64,000 nt of DNA from Martelella mediterranea DSM 17316 (GCF_002043005.1 NZ_CP020330.1:642501-706500), one strand, 5' to 3'; positions 28,788 through 38,215 are shown, counted from the first letter of the stretch. A program made the numbers and translations. Notes: generated from the sequence alone by a model not told the origin.

Positions 28788-30719
28788 TCACAGTTTCGGG
28801 CTTTTAGGGGCAAGGGCTGCAAACCGCAGCCAGTTCTTGCGCGCCTTTGGCGTCCAGCCCGCCTCGGCCACGGCCGAAATGCGCGGGAAGACCAGATGGT
28901 TGAAATAGCCGCGCGACAGGAAGTGTTCGCTCCAAATGCAGGATTGGACGCCGCGCATCCGCGCCTTCAGTTCCTCCGGAAAATCGCCCTCCGCCTCGTA
29001 AGTATAGCTGTGTTCCGGCGGCACGGTGCCGGCCCAGCTTGCACCCGGCTCCTGGAAAGCCTCGTCCTGCACCATGTCGAGATAATAGGCCTGGCCCGGC
29101 GTCATCACCACGTCGTAGCCGTCCTGGGCGAGCGCGATGCCGACCTCGGGCTTTTGCCACGCCATCAGCAGCGTGCCCTCGCGTTCGACGCCGCCGCCAT
29201 GGGAGACCTCATCCCAGCCGGCCAGCGTCTTGCCGCGTTCGGCGAGCATTTTCTGGATGCGCTTCATGAAATAGGATTGCAAGCCGAACGTGCCGTCGAC
29301 GCCTTCCTTCTCCATCAGCGCGCGGGCAAGCGGAGAGGCAAGCCAGGTATTGTCGGCCACCTCGTCGCCGCCGATATGGATGTAGCGAGCGGGGAACAGG
29401 TCGACCATCTCGTCGAACACCTTGCCGAGGAAGACATAGGTTTCCTCGATCGCCGGATTCAGCGCGTTGTTCGGAAAACCCTGCACCGAGTGATAGCTCT
29501 CTGGCGCCTCCTGCCCGTCGGCAAGCTCGGGAAGGGCGGCAAGCGCCGCAGTCGAATGGCCGGGAATATCGACTTCCGGAATGACCTCGATGCCAAGCGC
29601 GGCCGCGTGCGATACGACGGCGCGGACCTCGTCCTGGCTATAGAAGCCGCGCACCGGCTCGGCGCCATTGCCAAGCTGCGGCGGCATTTTCGTGCCGGGC
29701 GCGCGGGTCGCGCCGATGCCGGTCAGTTCCGGATATGCCTTGATCTCCAGCCGCCAGGCCTCGTCATCGGTCAGGTGCCAATGGAAGATGTTCATCCGGT
29801 GCCAGGCGAGGATATCCAGAAGACGCAGCACATCGGCGGTCTCATAGAACTGGCGCGAGACATCGAGATGGGTGCCGCGCCAGCCATAGCGCGGCGCGTC
29901 CTCAATCGTGCCGGAGGCCGGGAAGCGGAACGCCGACCCTTTCTCGCGGGCGGCCGACAGCATCTGCGCCAGCACGGTCAGCGCGTATTGGCGGCCGGTG
30001 GCGGTCGCCGCGCGGATCGTGATGGTATCGCCGAAGCCGATGGCATAGGATTCTTTTCCCATGGCCGCATCGGTCTCGAACGCGATCGCCCTGCCGCCTT
30101 CGACCGGCGCGAGGCTGAAGGGCACATGGCCGCTTTCGAACAGGCGGGAAAACAACGCGATCACGCCATCGACGGACTTCACGGCCTCAAGCGCGCTGCC
30201 TTCCGCCGGATAGAGCGCCACTGGCGGCTCTTCGGCCGGGTCGAGCGAGAGCGCGGCCGGCCAGGGCAGGATGAACCACGGCTCCTCGACCTTGCCTTCC
30301 GGCAGCAGCGGTTTCGGGCGCTCGGCCACGCCACCGGAAAGCATCAGGTCGTCACACGCGACATCGACATAACGGTCATCATCGAGGATCAGGAAAGCGG
30401 ACTTCGCGCCATCGGTGCGGTGCTTGGCCGGACGCGTCAGCCCCACGACCGAGAACGACCAGCTTTCGCCGGGCTGCAGCACGAGGCCTTCCGGGGCCTT
30501 GAAGGCGTGGTAATTGGCGTTGCGCTCGATGAAGTCCGCGTTTTCGAACCGCGACGCGCCGCTCACCCGGGTGAGCGAGGTATAGGCCAGCGAAAACCCG
30601 GAAATCGGCGCGTCGGAGAGATTGAAGAGACGGAAATCGAGCGCCCCGGTGGGGTCGCCCTCAACCGGACGCCATGAATTTTCGAGACGGAATAAGGAAC
30701 TGGACGCGGCGTTGGTCAT
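28788..30719 (-). CDS. Beta-N-acetylhexosaminidase (GH20)
   Basis: This exo-glycosidase removes terminal GlcNAc or GalNAc by substrate-assisted catalysis. It has 643 residues with an N-terminal beta domain to about residue 140, the GH20b domain to about 270, then the catalytic barrel. The Asp-Glu catalytic pair is D452-E453 in HIGGDEVADNTW. DVSRQFY, NIFHWHLTDDE and EVDIPGHS are also present. There is no signal peptide, so the enzyme is probably cytoplasmic and acts on imported sugars. It is read between the RpiR regulator and the M81 peptidase. Confidence 0.93.
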   Translation of the reverse strand: MTNAASSSLFRLENSWRPVEGDPTGALDFRLFNLSDAPISGFSLAYTSLTRVSGASRFENADFIERNANYHAFKAPEGLVLQPGESWSFSVVGLTRPAKHRTDGAKSAFLILDDDRYVDVACDDLMLSGGVAERPKPLLPEGKVEEPWFILPWPAALSLDPAEEPPVALYPAEGSALEAVKSVDGVIALFSRLFESGHVPFSLAPVEGGRAIAFETDAAMGKESYAIGFGDTITIRAATATGRQYALTVLAQMLSAAREKGSAFRFPASGTIEDAPRYGWRGTHLDVSRQFYETADVLRLLDILAWHRMNIFHWHLTDDEAWRLEIKAYPELTGIGATRAPGTKMPPQLGNGAEPVRGFYSQDEVRAVVSHAAALGIEVIPEVDIPGHSTAALAALPELADGQEAPESYHSVQGFPNNALNPAIEETYVFLGKVFDEMVDLFPARYIHIGGDEVADNTWLASPLARALMEKEGVDGTFGLQSYFMKRIQKMLAERGKTLAGWDEVSHGGGVEREGTLLMAWQKPEVGIALAQDGYDVVMTPGQAYYLDMVQDEAFQEPGASWAGTVPPEHSYTYEAEGDFPEELKARMRGVQSCIWSEHFLSRGYFNHLVFPRISAVAEAGWTPKARKNWLRFAALAPKSPKL

Positions 30720-30731
30720 GGACCCCTCTTT

Positions 30732-30771
30732 GTTTATGCATGGTGTTGCCGGTTTATGCGTGGTGTTGCCG
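30732..30771. repeat. Tandem duplication of a 20-bp unit
   Basis: The unit GTTTATGCATGGTGTTGCCG at 30732 is repeated directly at 30752 with a single A-to-G change. It fills most of the 63-bp gap between the regulator and the hexosaminidase gene. Confidence 0.85.
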
Positions 30772-30782
30772 CGCGAGAAAAA

Positions 30783-31658
30783 TCAGTCGCCGAGAAGCTG
30801 ACTGTCTTCTTTGTCGCGGTGAAGGACGAGCTGGGTTTTGATGTTGCGGAGTGTGACGGCGGCATGGTCGCGGGTGCGGTAGGCGACCAGGTTGGCGAGA
30901 ATGTCGATCACCGCCAGATAGGCAAAACGGGTCGAGGTCGGGCGGAAGATGTTCTCGCCCTCCGGTAGGTCGATGCCGATGACGCAAGCGGCGGCGCGCG
31001 CGACGATGCTGTCGCTCTGGGTCAGCGCCACCGTCTTCAGCCCCGCGCGCCTGGCGATCTCCAGCGTGCGGGCAAGCTCGTGGTTGCGGCCGGAAAACGA
31101 GGAGACGACGATCAGATCCTCGGCTCCGGCGGCCGCCGTCATCATCAGTTGCATCGAATGATCGGCGCTGGCGGTGATCTGCTTGCCGAGCCGGAACAGC
31201 CGGTTCTGCAGCTCCGCGGCGATCATCGAGGAATTGCCGCCCGCGCCGAAGGCGTAGATCATCCGCGCATCGGCGATCATGGCGGACGCCCTCTCGACTG
31301 CTTCGAGATCGAGCGCGCGGTGCATCAAGAACAGGGCGTTCTGCGCCTTGGTGACGACATCGGCGGCGACTTCGGACGCGCCGGAGCTTCTGGCCTCCGG
31401 ATTGAGATAGCGCACACCGACATAGGCGGTCTTGGCGAGCTGGACCTTGAAATCGGCGAAGTTCTGGCAGGACAGGCGACGGCAGAACCGGGTCACCGTC
31501 GGCGCGGAAACGCCGGCGCGTTCGGCGAGCTCCACGATCGAGGCGTTGACCGCGAAATCGAAATCATTGAGCAGGATATCGCAGATGCGCTTCTCGGCCT
31601 GCGAAAACTGGTCCTGCTGCTCCTGTAGAACCGCGAAAATATCCATATCCTGCGACAC
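30783..31658 (-). CDS. MurR/RpiR-family transcriptional regulator
   Basis: The 291-residue protein has an N-terminal RpiR helix-turn-helix (SIVELAERAGVSAPTVTRFCRRL, about residues 40-62) and a C-terminal SIS sugar-phosphate binding domain (AFGAGGNSSMIA and VVSSFSGRNHE). Such regulators sense phosphosugars, for example MurNAc-6-P. It is the first gene of the run leading to GH20, M81, MFS and cutC, and likely controls it. The frame starts at GTG 31658; an ATG four codons later is also possible. Confidence 0.9.
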   Translation of the reverse strand: MSQDMDIFAVLQEQQDQFSQAEKRICDILLNDFDFAVNASIVELAERAGVSAPTVTRFCRRLSCQNFADFKVQLAKTAYVGVRYLNPEARSSGASEVAADVVTKAQNALFLMHRALDLEAVERASAMIADARMIYAFGAGGNSSMIAAELQNRLFRLGKQITASADHSMQLMMTAAAGAEDLIVVSSFSGRNHELARTLEIARRAGLKTVALTQSDSIVARAAACVIGIDLPEGENIFRPTSTRFAYLAVIDILANLVAYRTRDHAAVTLRNIKTQLVLHRDKEDSQLLGD

Positions 31659-31815
31659 TCTCCCTATGCCGGCGCCAGGCGCCGTTCCTGAATCCGAGCC
31701 AGCTTATCGCAAAGTTTCAGGATGGTCGGGCTCTTTGTTTTGACGCATCGGGTTATCGAAAAACCGGATTCCACTTTTTCGCCCGATGCTCTATGCAAAT
31801 TATTTTCTTTATTCG

Positions 31816-31844
31816 TTGACATGGCACCATAAAAACGGAATTCT
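31816..31844 (+). promoter_or_regulatory. Possible promoter of the NTF2-like/M81 pair
   Basis: A perfect TTGACA at 31816-31821 is followed 17 bp later by AATTCT in an AT-rich region, about 50 bp upstream of the start at 31895. The -10 match is weak. The region may also hold the RpiR operator, since the regulator is divergent. Confidence 0.35.
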
Positions 31845-31894
31845 GGCTAGAGAAAATCCCCATTCACGAAAAAAATTTAGATAGACGGCCCAAA

Positions 31895-32371
31895 ATGCGT
31901 GATCCCTTCGCCAACCCCTTCTCCGATCAAGACCGGCGCGCGATATGGGAGATGCTGGTGCCACGCGATATCGACGCCTTTCTTGCCGCCGACTGGTCGA
32001 TGGTCGCCGGTGATTTCGTCACGGTCGGCTTTTTCGCGCTTGATGCCGGGCGGCAGCGCAACCCGGACGACTGGCGGCTCGGCTTTCCCGATCTCGATCA
32101 CTACCGCGATGAGTGGCTGCGCCAGGCGCAGGATTTCGCCAAGAGTCAATACGCCGACGATCCGCGCAGTGCGATCTTCAACGCCACGCGGCTGGAGGAG
32201 ATCGAGATTTCCGGTGACAGCGCGCTGGTGCGCAAGAAATTCGACGGCGGCATCCGGCGCGCCGACGGCGGATTTGACAGCATGAACTGGCAGACGCTTT
32301 ATTACTGCCGGCGCGAGGACGGAAGCTGGAAGATCGCCGGCTTTACCGGCTACCTGCCGCATCCGTTCTAG
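31895..32371 (+). CDS. NTF2/SnoaL-like small protein
   Basis: The 158-residue protein looks like a cone-shaped NTF2-like fold, with a mixed alpha start and a C-terminal run of beta strands (SALVRKKFDGGIRR, NWQTLYYCRREDGSWKIAGFTGYLP). No catalytic motif is evident. It begins an operon with the second M81 peptidase, 29 bp downstream, and is divergent from the RpiR regulator. The product is best kept as an uncharacterised protein that may assist that enzyme. Confidence 0.7.
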   Translation: MRDPFANPFSDQDRRAIWEMLVPRDIDAFLAADWSMVAGDFVTVGFFALDAGRQRNPDDWRLGFPDLDHYRDEWLRQAQDFAKSQYADDPRSAIFNATRLEEIEISGDSALVRKKFDGGIRRADGGFDSMNWQTLYYCRREDGSWKIAGFTGYLPHPF

Positions 32372-32400
32372 ATCGGACAGACGGCAGGGGGGAACGGAAA

Positions 32401-33885
32401 ATGCGGATATTCACGGCGGCGCTGGCAACGGAATCAAACACGTTTTCGCCGATCTGCATCGATCGTTCCGCCTTCATCGCCTCGTTCTACGCCCCGCCGG
32501 GCGCCCATCCCGATACGCCGACGCTATGCACCGCGCCGATCACGGTCGGCCGCGCTTTTGCGCGCGAACGCAATTTCGAGCTGATCGAGGGTTCTGCCGC
32601 CTGGGCCGATCCCGCCGGCCTCGTCAACCGCCAGACCTACGAGGGGCTGCGCGACGAAATCCTTAACCAGTTGCGCGCCGCGCTCCCCGTCGATGCCGTC
32701 GTGCTCGGCCTGCACGGCGCGATGGTGGCCGCCGGCTATCAGGACCCCGAGGGCGATCTCTTGACGCGCATCAGGGATATGGTCGGGCCGGACGTGCTGG
32801 TCTGCGCCGAGCTCGACCCGCACAGCCACCTGACGGCGAAACGGGTCGCGGCCGCCGATTTCTTCGTCGCCTTCAAGGAATTTCCCCATACAGATTTCGT
32901 CGAGCGCGCCGGCGATCTGTGGCGGATCGCGCTCGATACGCTGGAAGGCCGGGTGAAGCCGGTGATGTCGGTGTTCGACTGTCGGATGATCGACGTATTT
33001 CCGACCTCGCGCGATCCGATGCGCGGCTTCGTCGACCGGCTGATATCGCTGGAAAAGGCCGACCCGGAAATCCTGTCGCTGTCGGTGATCCACGGTTTCA
33101 TGGCCGGCGATGTGCCGGAAATGGGCACGAAGGTGATCGCCGTCACCGATGGCAATCGGGAAAAGGGCGAAAGGCTGGCGCGCGAGCTTGGCATGGCGCT
33201 GTTCGAAAAGCGCGGCACATTCCGCATGCCTGAGATCGACGAGCGCCAGGCCGTGCGCCAGGCGATGCAATCGAAAAACCATCCGGTTGTGATCGCCGAT
33301 ATGTGGGACAATCCCGGCGGCGGCACGGCGGGCGACGCCACGGTGGTGCTGGCCGAACTGCTGCGCCAGGGGGCAACCAATACCGCTGTCGGCACGATCT
33401 GGGATCCGGTCGCGGTCAGCATCGCCATGGCCGCTGGCGAGGGCGCGGAGATCCCGCTGCGTATCGGCGCCAAATCGGCGCCCGGCACCGGCGCGCCGAT
33501 CGACGGCACCATGCGGGTGGAAAGGATCAACCCGCATGCCGAAATGCGCTTCGGCGACAGCATCGTGCCGTTCGGCCCGGCGGTGACGGTGCGCCTTGAA
33601 GGCATCGACATCATTCTCAATACCGTGCGCGCGCAAAGCTACGACCCTTCGCTGTTTACCGCGATGGGCATCGGTCCGCTGGAAAAGGACATTCTGGTCA
33701 TCAAGTCGACCAATCATTTCCACGCGGCCTTCTCGCGGATTTCGAAAGAGATCATCTACTGCGCCGCCGGCACGCCCTACCCCAACAATCCCGCGCTCAC
33801 CGCCTATAAATACGCCCCACGCGACATCTGGCCGATGGTTGACGACCCGCATGGGCTGGATGTGGCGGAGCGCGGCGTCGGCTGA
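32401..33885 (+). CDS. M81-family metallopeptidase (MlrC-like), copy 2
   Basis: The 494-residue M81/MlrC-like protein has the classic N-terminal pattern (ALATESNTFSP), LGLHGAMVAAGYQDPEGD, AELDPHSHL, KEFPHTDF and the metal-loop DMWDNPGGGTAGD. It is clearly a different paralogue from copy 1, not a recent duplication. ATG 32401 follows a GGGGGGAA purine stretch. It is transcribed away from the RpiR gene behind the NTF2-like gene. Confidence 0.91.
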   Translation: MRIFTAALATESNTFSPICIDRSAFIASFYAPPGAHPDTPTLCTAPITVGRAFARERNFELIEGSAAWADPAGLVNRQTYEGLRDEILNQLRAALPVDAVVLGLHGAMVAAGYQDPEGDLLTRIRDMVGPDVLVCAELDPHSHLTAKRVAAADFFVAFKEFPHTDFVERAGDLWRIALDTLEGRVKPVMSVFDCRMIDVFPTSRDPMRGFVDRLISLEKADPEILSLSVIHGFMAGDVPEMGTKVIAVTDGNREKGERLARELGMALFEKRGTFRMPEIDERQAVRQAMQSKNHPVVIADMWDNPGGGTAGDATVVLAELLRQGATNTAVGTIWDPVAVSIAMAAGEGAEIPLRIGAKSAPGTGAPIDGTMRVERINPHAEMRFGDSIVPFGPAVTVRLEGIDIILNTVRAQSYDPSLFTAMGIGPLEKDILVIKSTNHFHAAFSRISKEIIYCAAGTPYPNNPALTAYKYAPRDIWPMVDDPHGLDVAERGVG

Positions 33886-33987
33886 GGATGAAGCGCCGCG
33901 CCTTGCCGCCCTGCCCCTTACGGAAGCCCGGCGGCTGCGACATCTGTGTCTTGACGTTCGCTCCGCTCTTTCCGGCAAAGCCCGTTG

Positions 33988-35274
33988 TCACAGATCTGCC
34001 GCGAACGCCTCGTCCTTGCCGATCAGCGCCAGGCCGTGGGCGATCGACAGCAGTTCGCCGCCGGTCTCGATGTCGGAGAACCGGTTCTCGAAAATCCGGC
34101 GCACCGCTGGCACGAATGAGGTGCCGCCGGTGAGGAACACCTTGTCGATATCCGTCGGCGACAGCCCGGCGTCGTCGATGGCCTCGTCCAGCGCCGCCTC
34201 CATCTGGGCAAGCTCGCCGGCGATCCAGCCCTCGAAATCGGCACGGCGGATGGTGCGGCGGCTGTCGCGGCCGAGCGGCGCGAAGAAGAACTCGGCCTCG
34301 TCGGCTTCCGACAGCGCCCGCTTGGCGGCCGAGACCGCCTCATAGAGCGGATAGCCCTCGTCATTCTCGATCAGCTCGATGAACAGTTCCAGCGCGTCCG
34401 GGTCGGTGGCGTCGCGCACCAGGCTTTTGAGATCGGCGAAATCGCGCGTGGTCTTGAAGATCGAAAGCTGGCTCCAGCGGCCGAAATTGGCGTAGTAGTT
34501 CGACGGCACGTCGAGCGTCTTGCCGAAGCTTCTGTAATGCGTGCCCTTGCCGATCATCGGGCTCACAACATTGTCGATGATCCGGTAGTCGAACATGTCG
34601 CCGGCAACGCCAACGCCGGAATGCGACAGCGGCTCGGCGGAAAGCTTCCCGGCGGTCCTCGAAAACCGGATGATCGAATAGTCGGTGGTGCCTCCGCCAA
34701 AGTCCGCGACCAGAACATTGGCATCGCTCGTCAGCCGCTCGGCGAAATACCAGGCCGCCGCCACAGGCTCCAGCACGAAGCGGATTTCGGGAAAGCCGAA
34801 GCGCGACAGCGCGTCGTTGTAGCGGTCCAGCGCCAGCGCCTCGTCGGCACCGATGCCGGCAAAGCGCACCGGCCGGCCGGCGACCACGCGCGACACATCG
34901 GACGGCCAGCCGTCGCCGGCATAGGTCATCAGTTTTTCCAGAAACACCGCCATCAGGTCGGCAAATGTATGCCGGCGGCCGAGCACCGCCGTCTCCTTGA
35001 ACAGCGGGCTCGCCGCATAGGTCTTGATCGATTGCAGGAAGCGGCATTCGCCGGGATGGTCGATCAGCGTGCGGATCGCCGCAGCACCCGCCTCGGTCGC
35101 CAGCGGCGCGCCGAAGCCCGCCTGCCGGTCCTTCATGAAGGACAGGCAGGTGCGCATCGTATCGGTGATCCCGGCACGGCTTTCGAAGGAGAGCGACCGG
35201 GTCTCGCCGGCGTTTTCGCCGGGGACCGCGATCACGGTGTTGGTCGTGCCGAAGTCGAGGCCGAGCGCGGTCAT
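33988..35274 (-). CDS. Hsp70-family protein (YegD-like)
   Basis: The 428-residue actin-fold ATPase begins GLDFGTTNT, followed by ADFGGGTTDYSIIRF and LTGGTSFVPAVR, the phosphate 1, phosphate 2 and adenosine motifs of Hsp70 proteins. There is no C-terminal substrate-binding domain of DnaK type. This is the pattern of YegD-like orphan Hsp70s, whose partners and substrates are poorly known. No DnaJ or GrpE gene is next to it. It converges on the second M81 gene with no obvious shared terminator. Confidence 0.9.
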   Translation of the reverse strand: MTALGLDFGTTNTVIAVPGENAGETRSLSFESRAGITDTMRTCLSFMKDRQAGFGAPLATEAGAAAIRTLIDHPGECRFLQSIKTYAASPLFKETAVLGRRHTFADLMAVFLEKLMTYAGDGWPSDVSRVVAGRPVRFAGIGADEALALDRYNDALSRFGFPEIRFVLEPVAAAWYFAERLTSDANVLVADFGGGTTDYSIIRFSRTAGKLSAEPLSHSGVGVAGDMFDYRIIDNVVSPMIGKGTHYRSFGKTLDVPSNYYANFGRWSQLSIFKTTRDFADLKSLVRDATDPDALELFIELIENDEGYPLYEAVSAAKRALSEADEAEFFFAPLGRDSRRTIRRADFEGWIAGELAQMEAALDEAIDDAGLSPTDIDKVFLTGGTSFVPAVRRIFENRFSDIETGGELLSIAHGLALIGKDEAFAADL

Positions 35275-35429
35275 GGGGCTTATCCTGTCATGGTGGGCAA
35301 AGGGCGGCGGTTATACGTCGGCGGCGGGCGATTGCAAGACCCACAGCGAATTTTCAGCGATAAACCTATGCGTGTCGGCGGCAGCAGTGAAGCCGTGTAT
35401 GATGCGCCCGGCATAAACAGGAGGACCCC

Positions 35430-35777
35430 ATGAAAGCCGCAACCCTCACTGCAATCGCGCTCTCGCTCGCCGCCCTTCCCGCCATGGCGGAGGACAAGGT
35501 TTCGCTCGACCTTCCCGAAGGGACCACCGAGATTTCGGCCAGCTATGACTGCGGCGATTTCACGCTCGACGCCCGCTACATCAATGGCGGCCAGATCATG
35601 CTTGCCGAGCTGCAATGGCCCGATAACCACATCATCGCGGCCGAAGTGATCGCGGCCTCCGGCGCGCGCTATGCCGCCGGGCCCTATGTCTGGTGGAGCA
35701 AGGGCGACGACGGCACGCTCTATGACGTGACCAAGGGCGAGAACGATCCGGGCATTGCCTGCACCGGAAAATCCTGA
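35430..35777 (+). CDS. MliC-family periplasmic protein (predicted C-type lysozyme inhibitor)
   Basis: The 115-residue protein has a Sec signal peptide ending PAMA about residue 20. The mature part has the MliC pattern: YDCGD near residue 40, a series of short strands, YVWWSKGDDGTLYD, and a second Cys near the end (IACTG) that could form a disulfide. MliC/PliC proteins inhibit host lysozyme from the periplasm. GAGGA precedes the start. The ATPase gene follows after 6 bp. Confidence 0.78.
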   Translation: MKAATLTAIALSLAALPAMAEDKVSLDLPEGTTEISASYDCGDFTLDARYINGGQIMLAELQWPDNHIIAAEVIAASGARYAAGPYVWWSKGDDGTLYDVTKGENDPGIACTGKS

Positions 35778-35783
35778 GGCGCA

Positions 35784-36317
35784 ATGGACAATTTCTTCGT
35801 CCTTTCCGGCTGTTCGGGCGGCGGCAAGTCGACGCTGCTTGCCGCTCTCGCCGGGCGCGGCTATGCGACGGTGGAAGAGCCCGGCCGCCGGATCGTGGCC
35901 GAGGAACTGGCCGGCGACGGCGCGGCCCTGCCCTGGGTGAACCTCGCAGCCTTCGCCCGCCGCGCCATCGATGTCGCGATCGCCGATTTCGAACGCATGC
36001 GCGGCCACGACAGCCCGGTGTTCTTCGACCGCGGCCTTGTGGACGCGGCGGCGGCGCTTGCCCATGCCGGCGGCGATCTCGCGCCTGATCTGCTGGCCCG
36101 ATACCGCTACAATGCGCGCGTCTTCATGACCCCGCCCTGGCCGGAGATTTTCGAAGCCGACGAGGAGCGCCGGCACGGTCTGGAACAGGGCAAGGCGGAA
36201 TATCAGCGCCTGCTGCATTTCTATCCCGAACACGGCTATCGCCCGGTCATCCTGCCGAAGACGACAGTGGAAGCGCGGGTGGATTTCATCCTCGGCCATC
36301 TTCGAGCCTCTCTTTAA
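35784..36317 (+). CDS. Small AAA-type P-loop ATPase/kinase
   Basis: The 177-residue protein begins with a Walker A (SGCSGGGKSTLLAAL) and has FFDRGLVDAAA as a likely Walker B or lid region. It resembles the AAA_28 group of predicted nucleotide kinases and NTPases. It lies 6 bp behind the MliC-like gene and so is probably co-expressed, though no functional link is evident. The substrate is unknown. Confidence 0.8.
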   Translation: MDNFFVLSGCSGGGKSTLLAALAGRGYATVEEPGRRIVAEELAGDGAALPWVNLAAFARRAIDVAIADFERMRGHDSPVFFDRGLVDAAAALAHAGGDLAPDLLARYRYNARVFMTPPWPEIFEADEERRHGLEQGKAEYQRLLHFYPEHGYRPVILPKTTVEARVDFILGHLRASL

Positions 36318-36421
36318 GACACGGGGCGAACCGCCCGGCCGGCTGCGCGGCTTGACCCCTTGCGAAGGCGGCGCTATCGGCTGATGACTGCCCGGCATGC
36401 GGGTACAAGCGGGAGGGGTTC

Positions 36422-37327
36422 ATGGCAGCAGCAAGCCGGATGTCCGGCATCGGCCTTGCGGTGGCGGCGGTGGCCCTGCTTTCGGGCGTCGATGCGCTTG
36501 CCAAAAGCCTCGGTATGGCGCTGTCGAGCTTCCAGGTCGTGTTCCTGCGCTATGCCGTCTCGGCGTTGTTTCTCGCCCTTTTCGTCCTTGTCTTCGTGCG
36601 CCGGTGGCCGCGCCGGGGCTTCATGAAGGCCCATATGCTGCGCGGCTTTCTGGCGGCGGTGACGGCGAGCCTGTTCTTCTATGGCCTCGCCGGCATGCCG
36701 CTGTTGATGGCGCTGGCGCTGGCGATGACGGCGCCGATCTACATGGCGATGCTCGGCGCGCTGGTGTTCGGCGAGCGGCCGGGCCGCTTCGTGCTGGCAG
36801 CGCTCGTGCTTGCGGTGTCCGGCTCGGCGCTGATCGTCGCCGCCAAGGGTTCGGGCTTTGCCGGCCCGCCGGTGACGCTGCCGGTGATTGCGGCGGGGCT
36901 CGCAGCACCGCTTGCCTATGCCTTCACCGCGATCGCGATGAAGAAATCCTCCGCCGACGATCATCCGGTGACGCTGAGCCTGATGCAGACCGCCTTTGCG
37001 GCGCTGTTCTGCCTGCCGATGGCCGTGGTGCTGTGGCAGACGCCGGCGGCCGCGCTCACCTGGCAGATCGGGCTGATCGGTCTTTGCGGCGCGCTTGGCT
37101 TCATCTGCCTGATCTCGGCGCTCGCCCGCATTCCCGCCTCGCTCTACGCCGTCATCGATTACTCCGCGCTGGTCTGGGCCGGCTTCTACGGCTTCGCGTT
37201 CTTCGGTGAGATCCCGGCCTGGCCGACCCTGATCGGCGGCGCGCTGATCGTGATCGCCTGCGTGCTGACGGCGCGCGACCAGAGACGGCCCGAGGAACTA
37301 CGGACGAAATCGGGGCTTGAACCCTGA
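36422..37327 (+). CDS. EamA/DMT-family transporter
   Basis: The 301-residue inner membrane protein has ten predicted helices in two EamA repeats (about residues 8-138 and 150-285). It is a drug/metabolite carrier of the RhaT-type superfamily. ATG 36422 follows a strong GGGAGGGG. folE follows 50 bp downstream on the same strand. No substrate can be assigned. Confidence 0.88.
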   Translation: MAAASRMSGIGLAVAAVALLSGVDALAKSLGMALSSFQVVFLRYAVSALFLALFVLVFVRRWPRRGFMKAHMLRGFLAAVTASLFFYGLAGMPLLMALALAMTAPIYMAMLGALVFGERPGRFVLAALVLAVSGSALIVAAKGSGFAGPPVTLPVIAAGLAAPLAYAFTAIAMKKSSADDHPVTLSLMQTAFAALFCLPMAVVLWQTPAAALTWQIGLIGLCGALGFICLISALARIPASLYAVIDYSALVWAGFYGFAFFGEIPAWPTLIGGALIVIACVLTARDQRRPEELRTKSGLEP

Positions 37328-37377
37328 TGGTCGCAAGGCCTACATAGCCCGCGACAGAACCGACCGACAGGTGACCC

Positions 37378-37989
37378 GTGAACACGATCCCGACCGATAT
37401 CGACGCCCTTGAGGCTGAGCGTCTCCAGCGCGAGGCAATCATGAAGGCGGTCCATGATATTCTGGTGGCGCTCGGCGAGGACCCGACCCGCGAGGGCCTG
37501 AGCGACACGCCGCTTCGGGTCGCCAAGATGTACCAGGAAGTCTTCTCCGGCCGCGATGAAGACCCGCGCGCCCATCTTCAGACCGTGTTCCAGGAAGACG
37601 GCCATGATGACATCGTCATCGTCCGGGACATCCTGTTCCACACCATGTGCGAGCATCACCTGCTGCCGTTTTTCGGCAAGGCCCATATCGCCTACCTGCC
37701 CGAGGGCGGACGGCTGACGGGGCTTTCGAAACTCGCCCGCGTGGTCGATACCGTCTCGCGCCGCCCGCAACTGCAGGAGCGCCTGACCGACGAGATCGCC
37801 GACGCCATCAATGATGCGCTCGCGCCCCAGGGCGTGATGGTGATGGTGGAGGCCGAACACATGTGCATGGCGATGCGCGGCATCAAGGCCCACGGCTCCA
37901 AGACCATCACGCTGGTCACCCGCGGCCTGTTCGATACCGACCGCGACCGCCGCGCCGAAACCCTGTCGCTGCTGAAGGGCCTCGCCTGA
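37378..37989 (+). CDS. folE: GTP cyclohydrolase I
   Basis: The enzyme converts GTP to 7,8-dihydroneopterin triphosphate, the first step of folate synthesis. The 203-residue homodecamer-type protein shows the zinc-site pattern [16 protein letters not shown] (Cys91 and His94) and a later MCMAMRG with the third ligand. SKLARVVDT and RPQLQERLT are also present. The start is GTG 37378. It is the last host gene before the island. Confidence 0.96.
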   Translation: MNTIPTDIDALEAERLQREAIMKAVHDILVALGEDPTREGLSDTPLRVAKMYQEVFSGRDEDPRAHLQTVFQEDGHDDIVIVRDILFHTMCEHHLLPFFGKAHIAYLPEGGRLTGLSKLARVVDTVSRRPQLQERLTDEIADAINDALAPQGVMVMVEAEHMCMAMRGIKAHGSKTITLVTRGLFDTDRDRRAETLSLLKGLA

Positions 37990-38080
37990 CCGCCATTTTT
38001 TTAAACGCCCCGCGCGCAAGACGCTTGAAAAACAGCCGCAGAGCCTGTAACAGCGCACTGCAACGCGAAACCGCGTTCGG

Positions 38081-38119
38081 GCCGCTTTAGCTCAGTTGGT
38101 AGAGCACATCATTCGTAAT
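38081..38119 (+). pseudogene. 5' half of tRNA-Thr(CGT), split by the island
   Basis: The segment starts GCCGCTT with a complete D-arm (GCTC/GAGC) and the anticodon loop TTCGTAA. After 38119 the anticodon stem breaks, since TTACC does not pair with CATCA. Joined to 51078-51114 it gives a full 76-nt tRNA: acceptor GCCGCTT/AAGCGGC and anticodon stem CATCA/TGATG both pair perfectly. This end is therefore the left side of the insertion in the host tRNA gene. Confidence 0.93.
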
Positions 38120-38179
38120 TACCGGGTCCGCCCGAGAATGACGTTCGAAGCCAGTGGGTTGGCGGGTGACAGAATAAAA

Positions 38180-38198
38180 TAGTAGGGCCATAGTAGGC
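38180..38198 (+). repeat. Paired TAGTAGG motifs near the left end
   Basis: TAGTAGGG at 38180 and TAGTAGGC at 38191 are direct repeats 61-72 bp inside the left core. A matching pair sits at the right end. They are candidates for integrase arm-type sites. Confidence 0.4.
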
Positions 38199-38215
38199 CG
38201 GCCCTGCGCTTGGAA

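Noticed and set aside
38120..38170. A replacement tRNA 3' half at the left border
   Set aside because: A GTTCGAA occurs after the core, but neither a T-stem nor an acceptor complement to GCCGCTT can be formed.
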